Shown here in pieces: positions 25,043 through 33,245 of a DNA stretch of 62,611 nucleotides. The position numbers and the translations under genes were made by a program. This DNA is from JAQVQN01 sp964557205 (GTDB lineage Bacteria; Verrucomicrobiota; Kiritimatiellia; RFP12; UBA1067): positions 1-62,611 of the forward strand of contig CAZKZI010000002.1 of the NCBI GenBank assembly GCA_964557205.1, given 5' to 3'. Below the pieces are notes generated by a model. It was not told where the DNA came from. It ran no database searches and saw only the letters and a list, made by a program, of their open reading frames with translations. Each line of letters opens with the position of its first letter. Position 1 is the stretch's first letter.

Positions 25043-27037
25043 TTGCACTTCGAGGTTCTTTCCAGAAAATTGGACTTTGAGGACGAGTACCGCTGGATGG
25101 TTCAGGCGCTGGCCGAAGAATGTCAACAGTTACTGCTGGAGTGGAACAGTCCCACCGCCTTTTCGATCCGCTCTGACGCAGACCATGACCGGCGATTGCT
25201 GCTGGAGCAGTTTCTGTTTCTCAGGCACTGCCTGCTCGGTAGCGACAAGCTCGACAGTTTTCTGGAGCAGATCAGGCGGCGACCGCATACGTTGCTCAGG
25301 CGTGAACAAATGTGGCAGCCATCAGCAATGGCGTATAGTCCTGCCTTTGTACGCGACCCGATCAGGTTCGGCCGGTCGTGGCGGGAGAACGGTGAAGGCG
25401 CATTCTTTCCAGAAGAGGTCTTGTCGGAGCGGAAATTCGAGACGCTCGACACACAGCCGAACCGGTTCATCAAGTTTGCTTTGCAGCAGTTTCAAGAGCT
25501 TTGCGATAACGTCCGATCCATGCTTAAGAAGGAGCAAGGAACCGCCTGGATGGAGGCGGGGCTGATGCAGGAGTCCTTGGACGCGTTTCTGCTGGATCCT
25601 TTCTTTGATGAAGTTGAGCCCTTGCATCGGATTCCGTTGGACAACGTGACGCTGCAGAAACGCGAGGGATACAGGGATATCCTGTTCACTTGGCTGATGT
25701 TGGAAGTGGCGGCGCAACTGGATTGGCCAGGGCGCGATGACGTATACGACGGGACAAACCGTGATGCGGCCACGCTATATGAATACTGGCTCTATTTCGT
25801 TTTGAGGAAGCAACTCTTGGAGAAGTCGGGCGATCACAGCCTAGCGATGGAGGAGTTGTCGGTCAATCGGGAGGTCGAATCCGGCGCGCTACCGTTCATA
25901 TGTCAGACCGATGCGGGCAATCTGGAGATCAACCTCAAAGAAGGATGCGCTTCTTTATCGAGGTTTATTTGGAAAGCAGATGACGGACGTTCCCTTTGTA
26001 TTCATCTATTCTATAACCGCACCTTTATCGGCCAGAAAGATCCACGAAAGCGCGGCTCTTACAGTCATTCTTTCCGGCCGGATTACACGCTAGTCATTCT
26101 GCCGGGCGAGTATGCAGCAGACCGATGGGATACGGCCGAAAATAAAGCCGAACAGGAGGGGCGGATCGCATACCTGCATTTCGACGCCAAATATCGAATC
26201 GAGAAGCTCGATGATCTGTTCGGTCTCGACAGCGATGATTTTCTGAGGGATGAAAACGTCGAAGTGAAAACACGGCAAACCTATAAGCGCGGCGATCTTT
26301 ATAAGATGCACACCTACAACGACGCGATCCGGCGGACGGCAGGCGCATACGTTTTCTATCCCGGGAATGCACAGGACAGCAACGAAGCGGCCAAGAGATT
26401 CGGCCGATTTGAAGAACTGGTCCCGGGTGTTGGGGCTTTCGCTGTGCGGCCTGGGAAGACTGGGCCGACGGGTGTTATTGCGGTGCGAAGTTTCATCAAG
26501 GACGTTCTGAAACATCATTTAAACTCATTCACCCGCGATTACCGCATCCGGTATTGGACTCACAGGACTATCTGTGAGACGCCCGCTATGCAAGCAGACA
26601 ATGATCATGGGGAACACCGACAAGCCCCAGCCGGTGACATTGCGGTGGTCGTTGCTTGGGCACGGTCTGAAGCCGTTGCGGAATTGTGGAGGGAGAAGAA
26701 GTTCTTTTATGTCCATGCGCTTAAGGCGACTCAGCGACAGCAAGATGTCCCTGAAGGGCTTTTGAGCGCAGACAAAGTTTTACCTCACTGTGACGGCAAG
26801 TGGCTGTTATGGACAGCGAAAATTGAACGCTGGGAGTTGGTGGAGAGGCGGCAACTCATCGATGCTTGGTTGGGGGGCGATGAGAGCCTGCTGGGCAGCG
26901 ATACGAGCTACTACTATGTGGCTTCGCTGAAGCAGTCCGAGAGCATTGAAGGACTCCCGATCGTGCGGACACCTAGGCGGGGGTACGACGTGGTACCGTG
27001 GTCCAAGCTTTTTGTGGCGGGGGCGGATGAAGGATGA
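25043..27037 (+). CDS. DUF2357 / PD-(D/E)XK nuclease, McrC-like partner of mcrB
   Basis: 664 residues from a TTG at 25043, containing the body of a DUF2357-type McrC-like nuclease. LDTQPNRFIKFALQQF and ATLYEYWLYFVLRKQL are family landmarks. The catalytic core is SFRPDYTL (Asp347) and HFDAKYR (Asp381, Lys383), a full D...DxK set, so the active site is intact. About 160 further C-terminal residues (from VVVAWARSEAVAELW) form an extra domain I do not recognise. Upstream, the same frame is open back to a TAG at 25013 and beyond it to 24632. A GGGG-type ribosome site before the TTG could permit re-initiation, but the missing N-terminal domain normally contacts the McrB motor. Confidence 0.82.
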   Translation: MHFEVLSRKLDFEDEYRWMVQALAEECQQLLLEWNSPTAFSIRSDADHDRRLLLEQFLFLRHCLLGSDKLDSFLEQIRRRPHTLLRREQMWQPSAMAYSPAFVRDPIRFGRSWRENGEGAFFPEEVLSERKFETLDTQPNRFIKFALQQFQELCDNVRSMLKKEQGTAWMEAGLMQESLDAFLLDPFFDEVEPLHRIPLDNVTLQKREGYRDILFTWLMLEVAAQLDWPGRDDVYDGTNRDAATLYEYWLYFVLRKQLLEKSGDHSLAMEELSVNREVESGALPFICQTDAGNLEINLKEGCASLSRFIWKADDGRSLCIHLFYNRTFIGQKDPRKRGSYSHSFRPDYTLVILPGEYAADRWDTAENKAEQEGRIAYLHFDAKYRIEKLDDLFGLDSDDFLRDENVEVKTRQTYKRGDLYKMHTYNDAIRRTAGAYVFYPGNAQDSNEAAKRFGRFEELVPGVGAFAVRPGKTGPTGVIAVRSFIKDVLKHHLNSFTRDYRIRYWTHRTICETPAMQADNDHGEHRQAPAGDIAVVVAWARSEAVAELWREKKFFYVHALKATQRQQDVPEGLLSADKVLPHCDGKWLLWTAKIERWELVERRQLIDAWLGGDESLLGSDTSYYYVASLKQSESIEGLPIVRTPRRGYDVVPWSKLFVAGADEG

Positions 27038-27110
27038 GGGACGGAGGGGGCGAGCAGTTCGTTAGGTCATTATTGCATTAATTGGGGGGGGGCTGATTGC
27101 GGGAAGCGCG

Positions 27111-27382
27111 TTAGGCGCGATATGCACGATCAGAGTGGAGGGGGAAGCGGGAAAGTCGTGGTTTCAAGAGGTTCCAACGCGCCGCGTGCTCGGGGTTCAG
27201 GGTTTGGGTAAGTTGATATAGCGCGATACGGCCCAACCTTGTTGCCAGAATCCGATTCTGCAGGAGGGAGGCGACATCGATGATGTCCGCCAGTTCGAGC
27301 AGGCCGTACCTGCGCTCGCTGACGAGGTAGTCCCGACGTGCTCTTGGAATGTCAGCTCGGGCGGGGCATGTCGTTTGGCCAT
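27111..27382 (-). pseudogene. Remnant of a type I restriction subunit (HsdR-like N-terminus)
   Basis: The minus strand reads MAKRHAPPELTFQEHV and, after a one-base shift within a G run near 27335, DYLVSERRYGLLELADIID. This matches the opening of HsdR subunits (ELTFQEH...DYLV...YG.LEQAD). One extra G would restore the frame. Beyond about residue 36 the sequence departs from the family and ends at TAA (27111-27113). It lies four bases after rloB, the genes originally named for linkage to restriction loci. Identification rests on a short segment. Confidence 0.5.
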
Positions 27383-27386
27383 GGCG

Positions 27387-28067
27387 TCAGGGCTCCGGTG
27401 GCGGTTTGAAGCCGTTGAGCGTTTCGATCAGCGTGTAGACGGTTGTGCAGGGGTTGGCGCGTGAAGGTGGCGTTTGGAACGCGACGACATCATTATGGAG
27501 GCGCTTAGCCCAAGCAATCGCCTGGGCCTGCTTGCCGGTTTGCGAAAGGACTTGATACATGTCCACGGCGTTCTTCGCGTAAGGCCGGTCCATCAGGTCC
27601 GTGAGTTTGTCTTGATACTCGGTGCGGGGCATGGCGGTGATGCGGTACTCGAAATGGAGCACGTACCAGAGTTCGAAAGCCTCGTTCGACCAGGCGGCCT
27701 TCATGCCCTGATTCTCGGCTTTCAAAATGGCGTTGTCGAAATTAGCGGGCGGGAAGCTGTCGCGGTCAAAGACGACCCAGACCTGGTCGAACGGATAATC
27801 ACTGTCGGCCCGCTCGTCACGCAGCGCCTGCGCTTTCTCGACCAGCCGCAAGGTGTTGTCGCCCTCGCCGCTGATTTCCACTTCAATGACATGCAGGGGC
27901 AATTCGGCTTTGATAGCCTTGAAGTAATTGGGCTCGGTCTTCTCGCCCTCGCAGACGATCAAGAGACGCTGCCGCTCAGCCAAAGCGTCGACTTGTCGTT
28001 TGAGGCTTTTTTGGCTGCGAAGGTGCCACGGCGTGTTGCGGTCGCTAATCTTGACGGGTTTCCCCAT
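27387..28067 (-). CDS. rloB: RloB-family TOPRIM protein
   Basis: A 226-residue TOPRIM-fold protein of the RloB/AbiL family. LLIVCEGEKTEPNYF (Glu40-Gly41 region) and VWVVFDRDSF (Asp101, Asp103) are the metal-binding Glu and DxD of TOPRIM nucleases, so it is probably a nuclease effector. NEAFELWYVLHFEY is also typical. It overlaps the end of rloA by 23 bases, so translation is coupled. RloA-RloB pairs are found in restriction loci and correspond to AbiL-type abortive infection modules, with RloA sensing or gating the RloB nuclease. An hsdR remnant follows directly. Confidence 0.88.
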   Translation of the reverse strand: MGKPVKISDRNTPWHLRSQKSLKRQVDALAERQRLLIVCEGEKTEPNYFKAIKAELPLHVIEVEISGEGDNTLRLVEKAQALRDERADSDYPFDQVWVVFDRDSFPPANFDNAILKAENQGMKAAWSNEAFELWYVLHFEYRITAMPRTEYQDKLTDLMDRPYAKNAVDMYQVLSQTGKQAQAIAWAKRLHNDVVAFQTPPSRANPCTTVYTLIETLNGFKPPPEP

Positions 28068-29355
28068 GATCCGTCTCCTTCAAGAGGGTTTCGAAGTGGC
28101 CCAGATAGGGGATCGCGCCGTAGCGGCCGCGGATGTAATTGGCGGCAAGATCCGCATCATTGCGCACCTTGGAGCCGTCCGGGAGTTTGAACTCGGCCAA
28201 CGAATAGAGCGTCGTGGCGGCGAGGCGGTCCTTTTCCGTGAACCAGATCTGGTCGCGGCGCAGCTTGCCCTTTTCGAGCAGCATCGTGTCGTGCGTGACA
28301 AAGATCAACTGCGCGCCCTTGGGATTCGTCACGGTGGAGTTGAACATTCCGACGATGGCCTTGGTCAGTAGCGGGTGCAACTTGGCGTCCAACTCGTCGA
28401 TAGCCACCACGTAACCGTTGTCGAGGCAATCTAGAAGCGGGGCGGCCATGCGCAGGAACTTCTTAGTGCCTTCTGACTCTCGCTCGTTAAATGGAAAAGG
28501 TATGAGGATGTCCGGTTCACCGTCACGAAACCGTTGATGGATCGCTGAAATCTTCAGAGACGTTTGGTTGCGCAATTTGTTCTGCATTTCCGGGGTAAAG
28601 AACTTGAGATATCCTTCGTCGGCAGAAGTTGGCGCTTCATTGACGCTGAGTTCTGAGATTCCGACATCCGCGTTTCTGACAAAACGCACAAGTTGATCAT
28701 GCTTTGTCACGTCTTGGATGCAACGAGCGGTATAGGCGTCAAACATTTGATCGTTCAGTCCGTGGATCGTCCGGAAGTCGTTAAACCACTTGAGGATGTG
28801 ACCGGCAGTCTCGCCGTTGAACTGCGCGACGACCGAGAGGAAGAGGGCGTTATCGCGGGTCTTATCCTCCAGTCCGGAGCCCTCCTTGAACGTTTTGCGG
28901 ACGTCGATGCCGTCGTCCTCGCGCAGGAAGAGGGTGGTCTCTTTGGTCTTTTCCGTGCGGAGCAGCCATTCCTTGCGGACGGCCTTGCTGTCGGCCTCGA
29001 AACCATAGCGGTAACGCGCGCCGTTCTGGATAAGCGTGATCTCGAAGCGGCTCGGGGCGTTTTCGGTGGCGGTGTCCAGCAGGAAAGGCTTGACGGGTAT
29101 ATCATCCTCGACCTGAGTTTCCTTGGACGAGGAGAGTACGAAGCGCCGCATGAAGACCATGGCGGCGATCAGGTTCGACTTGCCGCTTGCGTTGGCGCCA
29201 TAGATGGCGGCGCTTTTTAGCAGGCGGGTATCGTCGGAGCCGGCCTCGAAGGTGTTATCATCGAGCTGCTCCTTGTAGGCGTTCACGGCGACCATGCTGA
29301 GCCGCACGGGGTCCTTGAACGAAAGATAGTTGCCGACTTCGAAATCGATCAACAT
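28045..29355 (-). CDS. rloA: RloA-family AAA ATPase
   Basis: A 436-residue ABC/SMC-like ATPase of the AAA_15/AAA_21 (OLD-like) class. Residues 5-20 (FEVGNYLSFKDPVRLSMV) and Walker A YGANASGKSNL (about 52-62) are typical; the C-terminal half carries VVAIDELDAKLHPLLTKAIV (Walker B with adjacent signature) and IFVTHDTMLLE (H-loop). It lacks a fused TOPRIM domain; that activity is in the overlapping rloB gene. Together they form the RloAB/AbiL anti-phage pair. AAAAGGA precedes the start codon. A 17-base palindrome 74 bases upstream may control the operon. Confidence 0.88.
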   Translation of the reverse strand: MLIDFEVGNYLSFKDPVRLSMVAVNAYKEQLDDNTFEAGSDDTRLLKSAAIYGANASGKSNLIAAMVFMRRFVLSSSKETQVEDDIPVKPFLLDTATENAPSRFEITLIQNGARYRYGFEADSKAVRKEWLLRTEKTKETTLFLREDDGIDVRKTFKEGSGLEDKTRDNALFLSVVAQFNGETAGHILKWFNDFRTIHGLNDQMFDAYTARCIQDVTKHDQLVRFVRNADVGISELSVNEAPTSADEGYLKFFTPEMQNKLRNQTSLKISAIHQRFRDGEPDILIPFPFNERESEGTKKFLRMAAPLLDCLDNGYVVAIDELDAKLHPLLTKAIVGMFNSTVTNPKGAQLIFVTHDTMLLEKGKLRRDQIWFTEKDRLAATTLYSLAEFKLPDGSKVRNDADLAANYIRGRYGAIPYLGHFETLLKETDHGETRQD

Positions 29356-29428
29356 GGCTAATCCTTTTGGTTCTGTGTCTCAAAAACAGCCGTAGTATGA
29401 CACAAGAATCCGTCTAATGCATCAGAAA

Positions 29429-29445
29429 TTGTGATAAAATCACAA
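29429..29445. promoter_or_regulatory. Candidate operator palindrome upstream of rloA
   Basis: TTGTGATAAAATCACAA, a perfect inverted repeat with 7-base arms and a 3-base centre, in the AT-rich region before rloA. Its half-sites resemble CRP/FNR-type TGTGA-TCACA arms but with one base less spacing. No regulator gene is next to it. Confidence 0.35.
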
Positions 29446-29525
29446 AAATATAAATTCATACTCCTGAATACGCCGACGATCGGCGGCCAGATTGTTGAGG
29501 CGGGGTTAGTACAGGGCGAGCGTGG

Positions 29526-29771
29526 ATGTTCTCGGGGCAGGCTCGTGTTTTCCAGGGAAGCGCTGATCGCGAAAGGGGCTACCTGGGCGATGGATGCCTG
29601 CCTTATCTTCTGGTTTATGATGTCGCGCCGCTGGATGAAAATGATCCCTTGAACGGATATGTCTGGGATCTTTCGAAAGTACCTGACGTCGACAGCGGGC
29701 TCGGCTCCGCCGTTCCGAAGAAAGGCATCGCGTTGAGTGAGCTGATGAAAGCCGCGAATAAGAAAACGTAG
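29526..29771 (+). CDS. Doubtful short ORF, possible gene remnant
   Basis: Up to 81 codons ending GIALSELMKAANKKT. The second half (GDGCLPYLLVYDVAPLDEND onward) looks like real protein, the first half does not, and an overlapping frame from 29431 is equally open, which suggests a frameshifted fragment. No family recognised. It lies divergent to rloA, at the edge of a repeat-rich stretch. Confidence 0.2.
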   Translation: MFSGQARVFQGSADRERGYLGDGCLPYLLVYDVAPLDENDPLNGYVWDLSKVPDVDSGLGSAVPKKGIALSELMKAANKKT

Positions 29772-30179
29772 TACGGAGGGAGAGCGCTCAAGGGGAGATG
29801 TGGAATGGGGGAGAGTAGCAGTTGGCAGAAGCAGTGGGCAGAGATGGTCCGTCTTCGTCCGGCAGATGCCCGTCTTCTTCCCTCATGAGCGGGATTTCGT
29901 CGTGATACAGCCGGACTACGTCGCGGCAGACCGGGGTAGCGGGGTGGGGGAAGTTCTAAAGTTTGAGAGTGCAAAAATGCGGGAGTTGGGGGAAGAGGGA
30001 AGACAGTGGGCAGTAAGCAGTAGGCAGGGCGGAAAGCGCGGTAGGCACGATAAGCACGATAAGCCGGGGTAGCGGGATGGGGATGGTGGAAGTTCGAGAG
30101 TGCGGAAGTTGGGGGAGAGACGCGATAGGCCCTCTGCCTTAACAACGGCTTGCATTACCCGGCAATAGACATGGAACAG
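29772..30179. repeat. Low-complexity intergenic stretch with imperfect direct repeat
   Basis: No gene recognised. A segment of about 55 bases at 29931-29994 (GGGGTAGCGG... to GGAGTTGGGGGA) recurs at 30064-30116, separated by runs such as GGCACGATAAGCACGATAAG. The strand is purine-rich like the repeats at 31085-31460 and 34716-34857. Confidence 0.6.
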
Positions 30180-30204
30180 TTGCCTTGCCTTGCCTTGCCT
30201 TGCG
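30180..30204. repeat. Pentanucleotide microsatellite (TTGCC) x5
   Basis: Five perfect tandem TTGCC units, 130 bases upstream of tlyA. Length variation by slippage is likely; a role in expression is not shown. Confidence 0.8.
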
Positions 30205-30333
30205 CTGACCTGTTGTGGTAACTTGTAGTCATGGCAAAGCGGTTGAGCGGATGGCGGAAAGGCTGATGACCAACAGGGTTGTGCAGCGGGCGGCCGCGCG
30301 GGTCTTAAGGATGCTGGAAACAGGAAAAGTCTA

Positions 30334-31122
30334 ATGTCAAACTACGCCCCCTGTGTGGGATTAAAGAGGCGTCTTGACGAACTGCTGGTCATGGCCGGTC
30401 TGGCTGAGAGCAAAGAGCGCGCAAAGCGGCTGATTATGGCGGGTGAGGTGCGGGCGGGAGGGCAGGTGGCGACCAAGCCCGGACACAAGTATGCCGCTGA
30501 CGTGAGCCTGACAGTGGCGGCGCGCCCACGTTTCGTAAGCCGCGGCGGCGATAAACTGGAAGGGGCTTTTGCCGCCTTTCCGGCCTTTGATGTTGGGGCG
30601 AAAGTCTGTTTGGATGTGGGAGCTTCGACAGGCGGGTTCACTGATTGCCTGCTGCAGCACGGCGCGGCACGTGTGATAGCGCTGGACGTGGGCAAGGGAC
30701 AATTGCACTGGAAGATGCGGCAGGATCCGCGGGTGCATGTGATCGAAGGTTTCAACGCGCGGTATATGCGGTTGTCCGACCTGCCAGAGCAACCGCAGGC
30801 TGCTGTGACGGATGTCTCTTTCATCTCGCTGAAGCTGATATTGCCGCCGATATCGGACGTGCTGCCGCCGGGAGGCGAGATCGTTTCTCTGATCAAGCCG
30901 CAGTTCGAGGCCGGTCGCGAGAACGTGCCCGGCGGTGTCGTGCGTGATCCGGCGGTGCGAGAGGCGGTGGTGGCGGGAATCCGTGATTTCGGAACCGGAT
31001 TTTTGCATCTTGAATGGCTTGGCTGTGTAGAATCGCCGTTGAAGGGTCCGGAAGGGAATGTCGAGTTCCTGGCGTTGTGGCGCAAGGAGAAGAGAGAAGA
31101 GAGAATAGGGAATAGGGAATAG
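30334..31122 (+). CDS. tlyA: TlyA-family rRNA 2'-O-methyltransferase
   Basis: A 262-residue enzyme that methylates ribose in rRNA. Residues 10-70 form the S4 RNA-binding domain (RRLDELLVMAGLAESKERAK). An FtsJ-like methyltransferase follows, with SAM motif CLDVGASTGGFTDCLLQHGA (about 90-109), LDVGKGQLHW and the K-D-K-E-type residues in TDVSFISLKLILP and LIKPQFEAGRE. AGGAAAA lies upstream of the start. The last nine residues (KREERIGNRE) are encoded by the start of a purine-rich intergenic repeat, so the natural stop has apparently been replaced and the tail extended. Confidence 0.93.
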   Translation: MSNYAPCVGLKRRLDELLVMAGLAESKERAKRLIMAGEVRAGGQVATKPGHKYAADVSLTVAARPRFVSRGGDKLEGAFAAFPAFDVGAKVCLDVGASTGGFTDCLLQHGAARVIALDVGKGQLHWKMRQDPRVHVIEGFNARYMRLSDLPEQPQAAVTDVSFISLKLILPPISDVLPPGGEIVSLIKPQFEAGRENVPGGVVRDPAVREAVVAGIRDFGTGFLHLEWLGCVESPLKGPEGNVEFLALWRKEKREERIGNRE

Positions 31123-31460
31123 GGAAGAGTGAATAGTGAAGAGGGAATAGTGGAGAGTGGAGAGAGCAGGGACCGGGGGATTTCAACCACAGAGAACACT
31201 GAGAGCACAGAGAGAGAGAAGAGAGAATAGGGAATAGGGAATAGTGGAGAGTGGAGAGACCGGGGGATTTGTAACCACGAATGAGAAAGAAAGCAAGGAC
31301 CGGGGGATTTTTAACCACAGAGAACACTGAGAGCACAGAGAGAGAGAATAGTGAATAGTGAATAGTGAATAGGGAATAGGGCAGAATTAGGAATTAGGAA
31401 TTAGGAGTTAGGGGCGTGGCGCGGCTGGTGGAATAGTGAAGAGGGAAGAGAGCAGGGGCC
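31085..31460. repeat. Purine-rich dispersed repeat block
   Basis: Units GAGAGAATAGGGAATAG, GTGGAGAGTGGAGAG and a compound unit GACCGGGGGATTT - (C/T)AACCACAGAGAACACTG - AGAGCACAGAGAGAGAG repeat. The compound unit is seen at about 31170-31217 and 31298-31346, a shorter one at 31256-31280, and again at 34770-34810. GGAATTAGGAATTAGG (31387 onward) is shared with 48811. No gene in 31123-31524. Confidence 0.85.
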
Positions 31461-31524
31461 GGGGGCGTTAGAGTAGGCATTTTTTTTGTTACAGTCCGAA
31501 GCTGTTTGCGTATATATTAAAGGC

Positions 31525-33237
31525 ATGAAGCTTTTTTGCGTCATTTTAGCCGCCGCTCTGATCATTGCGCTGCCTTTCATGTTAAGGAAGGCGCCTGCCG
31601 CGGGTGAGTGGAACGATGGCGATCCCGAGCTGATTGTTGTGACCGCCCACAATGAGGCTTTCCGGCAGGAGTTTGCCGATGGTTTTTCAGCTTGGCACCG
31701 GGAAAGATACGGCAGTCCGGTGCGTATCGACTGGCGGGTGATCGGCGGCACGACCGAGATCATGCGTTATCTGGCGTCGGAGTACGCGGCTTCCGCGCGG
31801 CGTTATTTCACTGGACTAGGCCTGCCGTGGCCGGCTGATGGCAGCGCGGCGGTGCTGGCCGCCAAAAGGCCGGAGCCGGAAGACCGCGGGGAATTGTGGG
31901 AGAGGTTTAGGGCATCGGACAACGCCGCTGAGATCACCTGCCGCATGGATCTGTTTTTCGGTGGCGGCACGTATGACCACTCTAAGGCGGAGCGGCAGGG
32001 GCTCACGGTGTCGGCCTGGGGTCAGGCAGGCCCGCCGCCTGGTATATTCGAGGATGCGGATGGGCGTGTGCTGATACCGCGAGAGATGAACGGCGAGGTC
32101 TGGTACGGCGAGGCTTATTACGGCTGTGTGCTGAGCGCCTTCGGAATTTGTTACAACCGCGACCGTCTGGCGGACCTCGGGATCGATAAGCGTCCTGAGG
32201 CGTGGCGGGATCTGGCTGATCCGCGTTATTTCGGCACGTTAGGGTTGGCTGATCCATCCAAAAGCGGCAGCGTGGCCAAAGCTTATGAGATGGTGATACA
32301 CGAACAGTGCGCCAAGGCCGTAACTGAGGCCGGGTTCACGCGCGAGCAGATCCGGGAGTTCGAGCGGATGGCCTTTTCAACGGGAGGTTCCGCCGGGCTG
32401 CCGCAGGCATATCAGGCCGCAGTTGAGCGCGGATGGTTGGCTGGCATAAACCTGATGCGCCGCATCGGGGCCAACGCGCGTTACTTCTCCGACGCGTCGG
32501 GCAAGGTGCCTGTGGATGTCAGCGCGGGCGCGGCAGCGGCGGGGATTGCCATTGACTTTTTCGGCAGGCTGCAATCAGAGATGTCCACTCCGCCGGGCGG
32601 CGAGCCGGTTATGTGCTATATCACGCCGATGGGAGGTTCCGGGGTTAATTCAGATCCTATAAGTCTGTTGCGCGGTGCGCCGCACCGGGCGCTGGCGGTG
32701 CGTTTCATCGAGTTCACGCTCGGCGAAGAGGGTCAGCGCCTCTGGAGTTACAGCGTTGGCGAGCCCGGCGGACCGCGGCGCTTCACCTTGCGGCGTTTGC
32801 CTATACGGCGAGATTTCTATCCGTCGGACGACCCGGTGTTGCAGGCGACTTTTGAGCGGCACCGTGCCCATCTCGCCGAGCCCTTGTGGGAGCCGGAGGT
32901 CGACGCCTACCGGCTGGGCGCGTCCTTTATTTATGAGGCGCGCTGGACCAGTCGGCATTTCGGTGTGCAGCGCGACTTGATCCGGGCCATGTGCATGGAC
33001 TCCGGCGATGAGCTGCGGAGTGCGTGGCAGGCCATTCTGGAAAACGGCGGGCCTGAGAACAATCCCGAGGCAATGCGGCTGCTCAATGCGTTGCCGGACC
33101 AGCCGCGTCCCTTGACCTGGGCCAGCGCGGTCGACATTTACGCCACAGTGCCGCGGCTGGAACTGCTGCGCGACTGGACGGCGTTTTTCCGTCGGCAGTA
33201 CCGGCTGGCCGAGAAAAAGGCCTGCACGACCCGATAG
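31525..33237 (+). CDS. Extracellular solute-binding protein (ABC transporter type)
   Basis: A 570-residue protein with an N-terminal hydrophobic anchor or signal (MKLFCVILAAALIIALPFML) and a periplasmic binding-protein body of the iron/polyamine (AfuA/PotD-like) class: ELIVVTAHNEAFRQEFADGF at the start, FGICYNRDRL and RYFGTLGLADPSKSGS at the ligand hinge, and PISLLRGAPHRALAVRFIEF near the end. The ATG at 31525 is used because the signal segment starts there; an upstream in-frame codon at 31486 adds only unrelated residues from the repeat block. No permease or ATPase is in the window, so its substrate is unknown. A phospholipase D-like lipoprotein follows nine bases later. Confidence 0.85.
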   Translation: MKLFCVILAAALIIALPFMLRKAPAAGEWNDGDPELIVVTAHNEAFRQEFADGFSAWHRERYGSPVRIDWRVIGGTTEIMRYLASEYAASARRYFTGLGLPWPADGSAAVLAAKRPEPEDRGELWERFRASDNAAEITCRMDLFFGGGTYDHSKAERQGLTVSAWGQAGPPPGIFEDADGRVLIPREMNGEVWYGEAYYGCVLSAFGICYNRDRLADLGIDKRPEAWRDLADPRYFGTLGLADPSKSGSVAKAYEMVIHEQCAKAVTEAGFTREQIREFERMAFSTGGSAGLPQAYQAAVERGWLAGINLMRRIGANARYFSDASGKVPVDVSAGAAAAGIAIDFFGRLQSEMSTPPGGEPVMCYITPMGGSGVNSDPISLLRGAPHRALAVRFIEFTLGEEGQRLWSYSVGEPGGPRRFTLRRLPIRRDFYPSDDPVLQATFERHRAHLAEPLWEPEVDAYRLGASFIYEARWTSRHFGVQRDLIRAMCMDSGDELRSAWQAILENGGPENNPEAMRLLNALPDQPRPLTWASAVDIYATVPRLELLRDWTAFFRRQYRLAEKKACTTR

Positions 33238-33245
33238 AGAACATT

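Noticed and set aside
29800..30072. 90-codon plus-strand frame in the repeat stretch
   Set aside because: Second half is coded by the purine-rich repeat, first half has no recognisable family.
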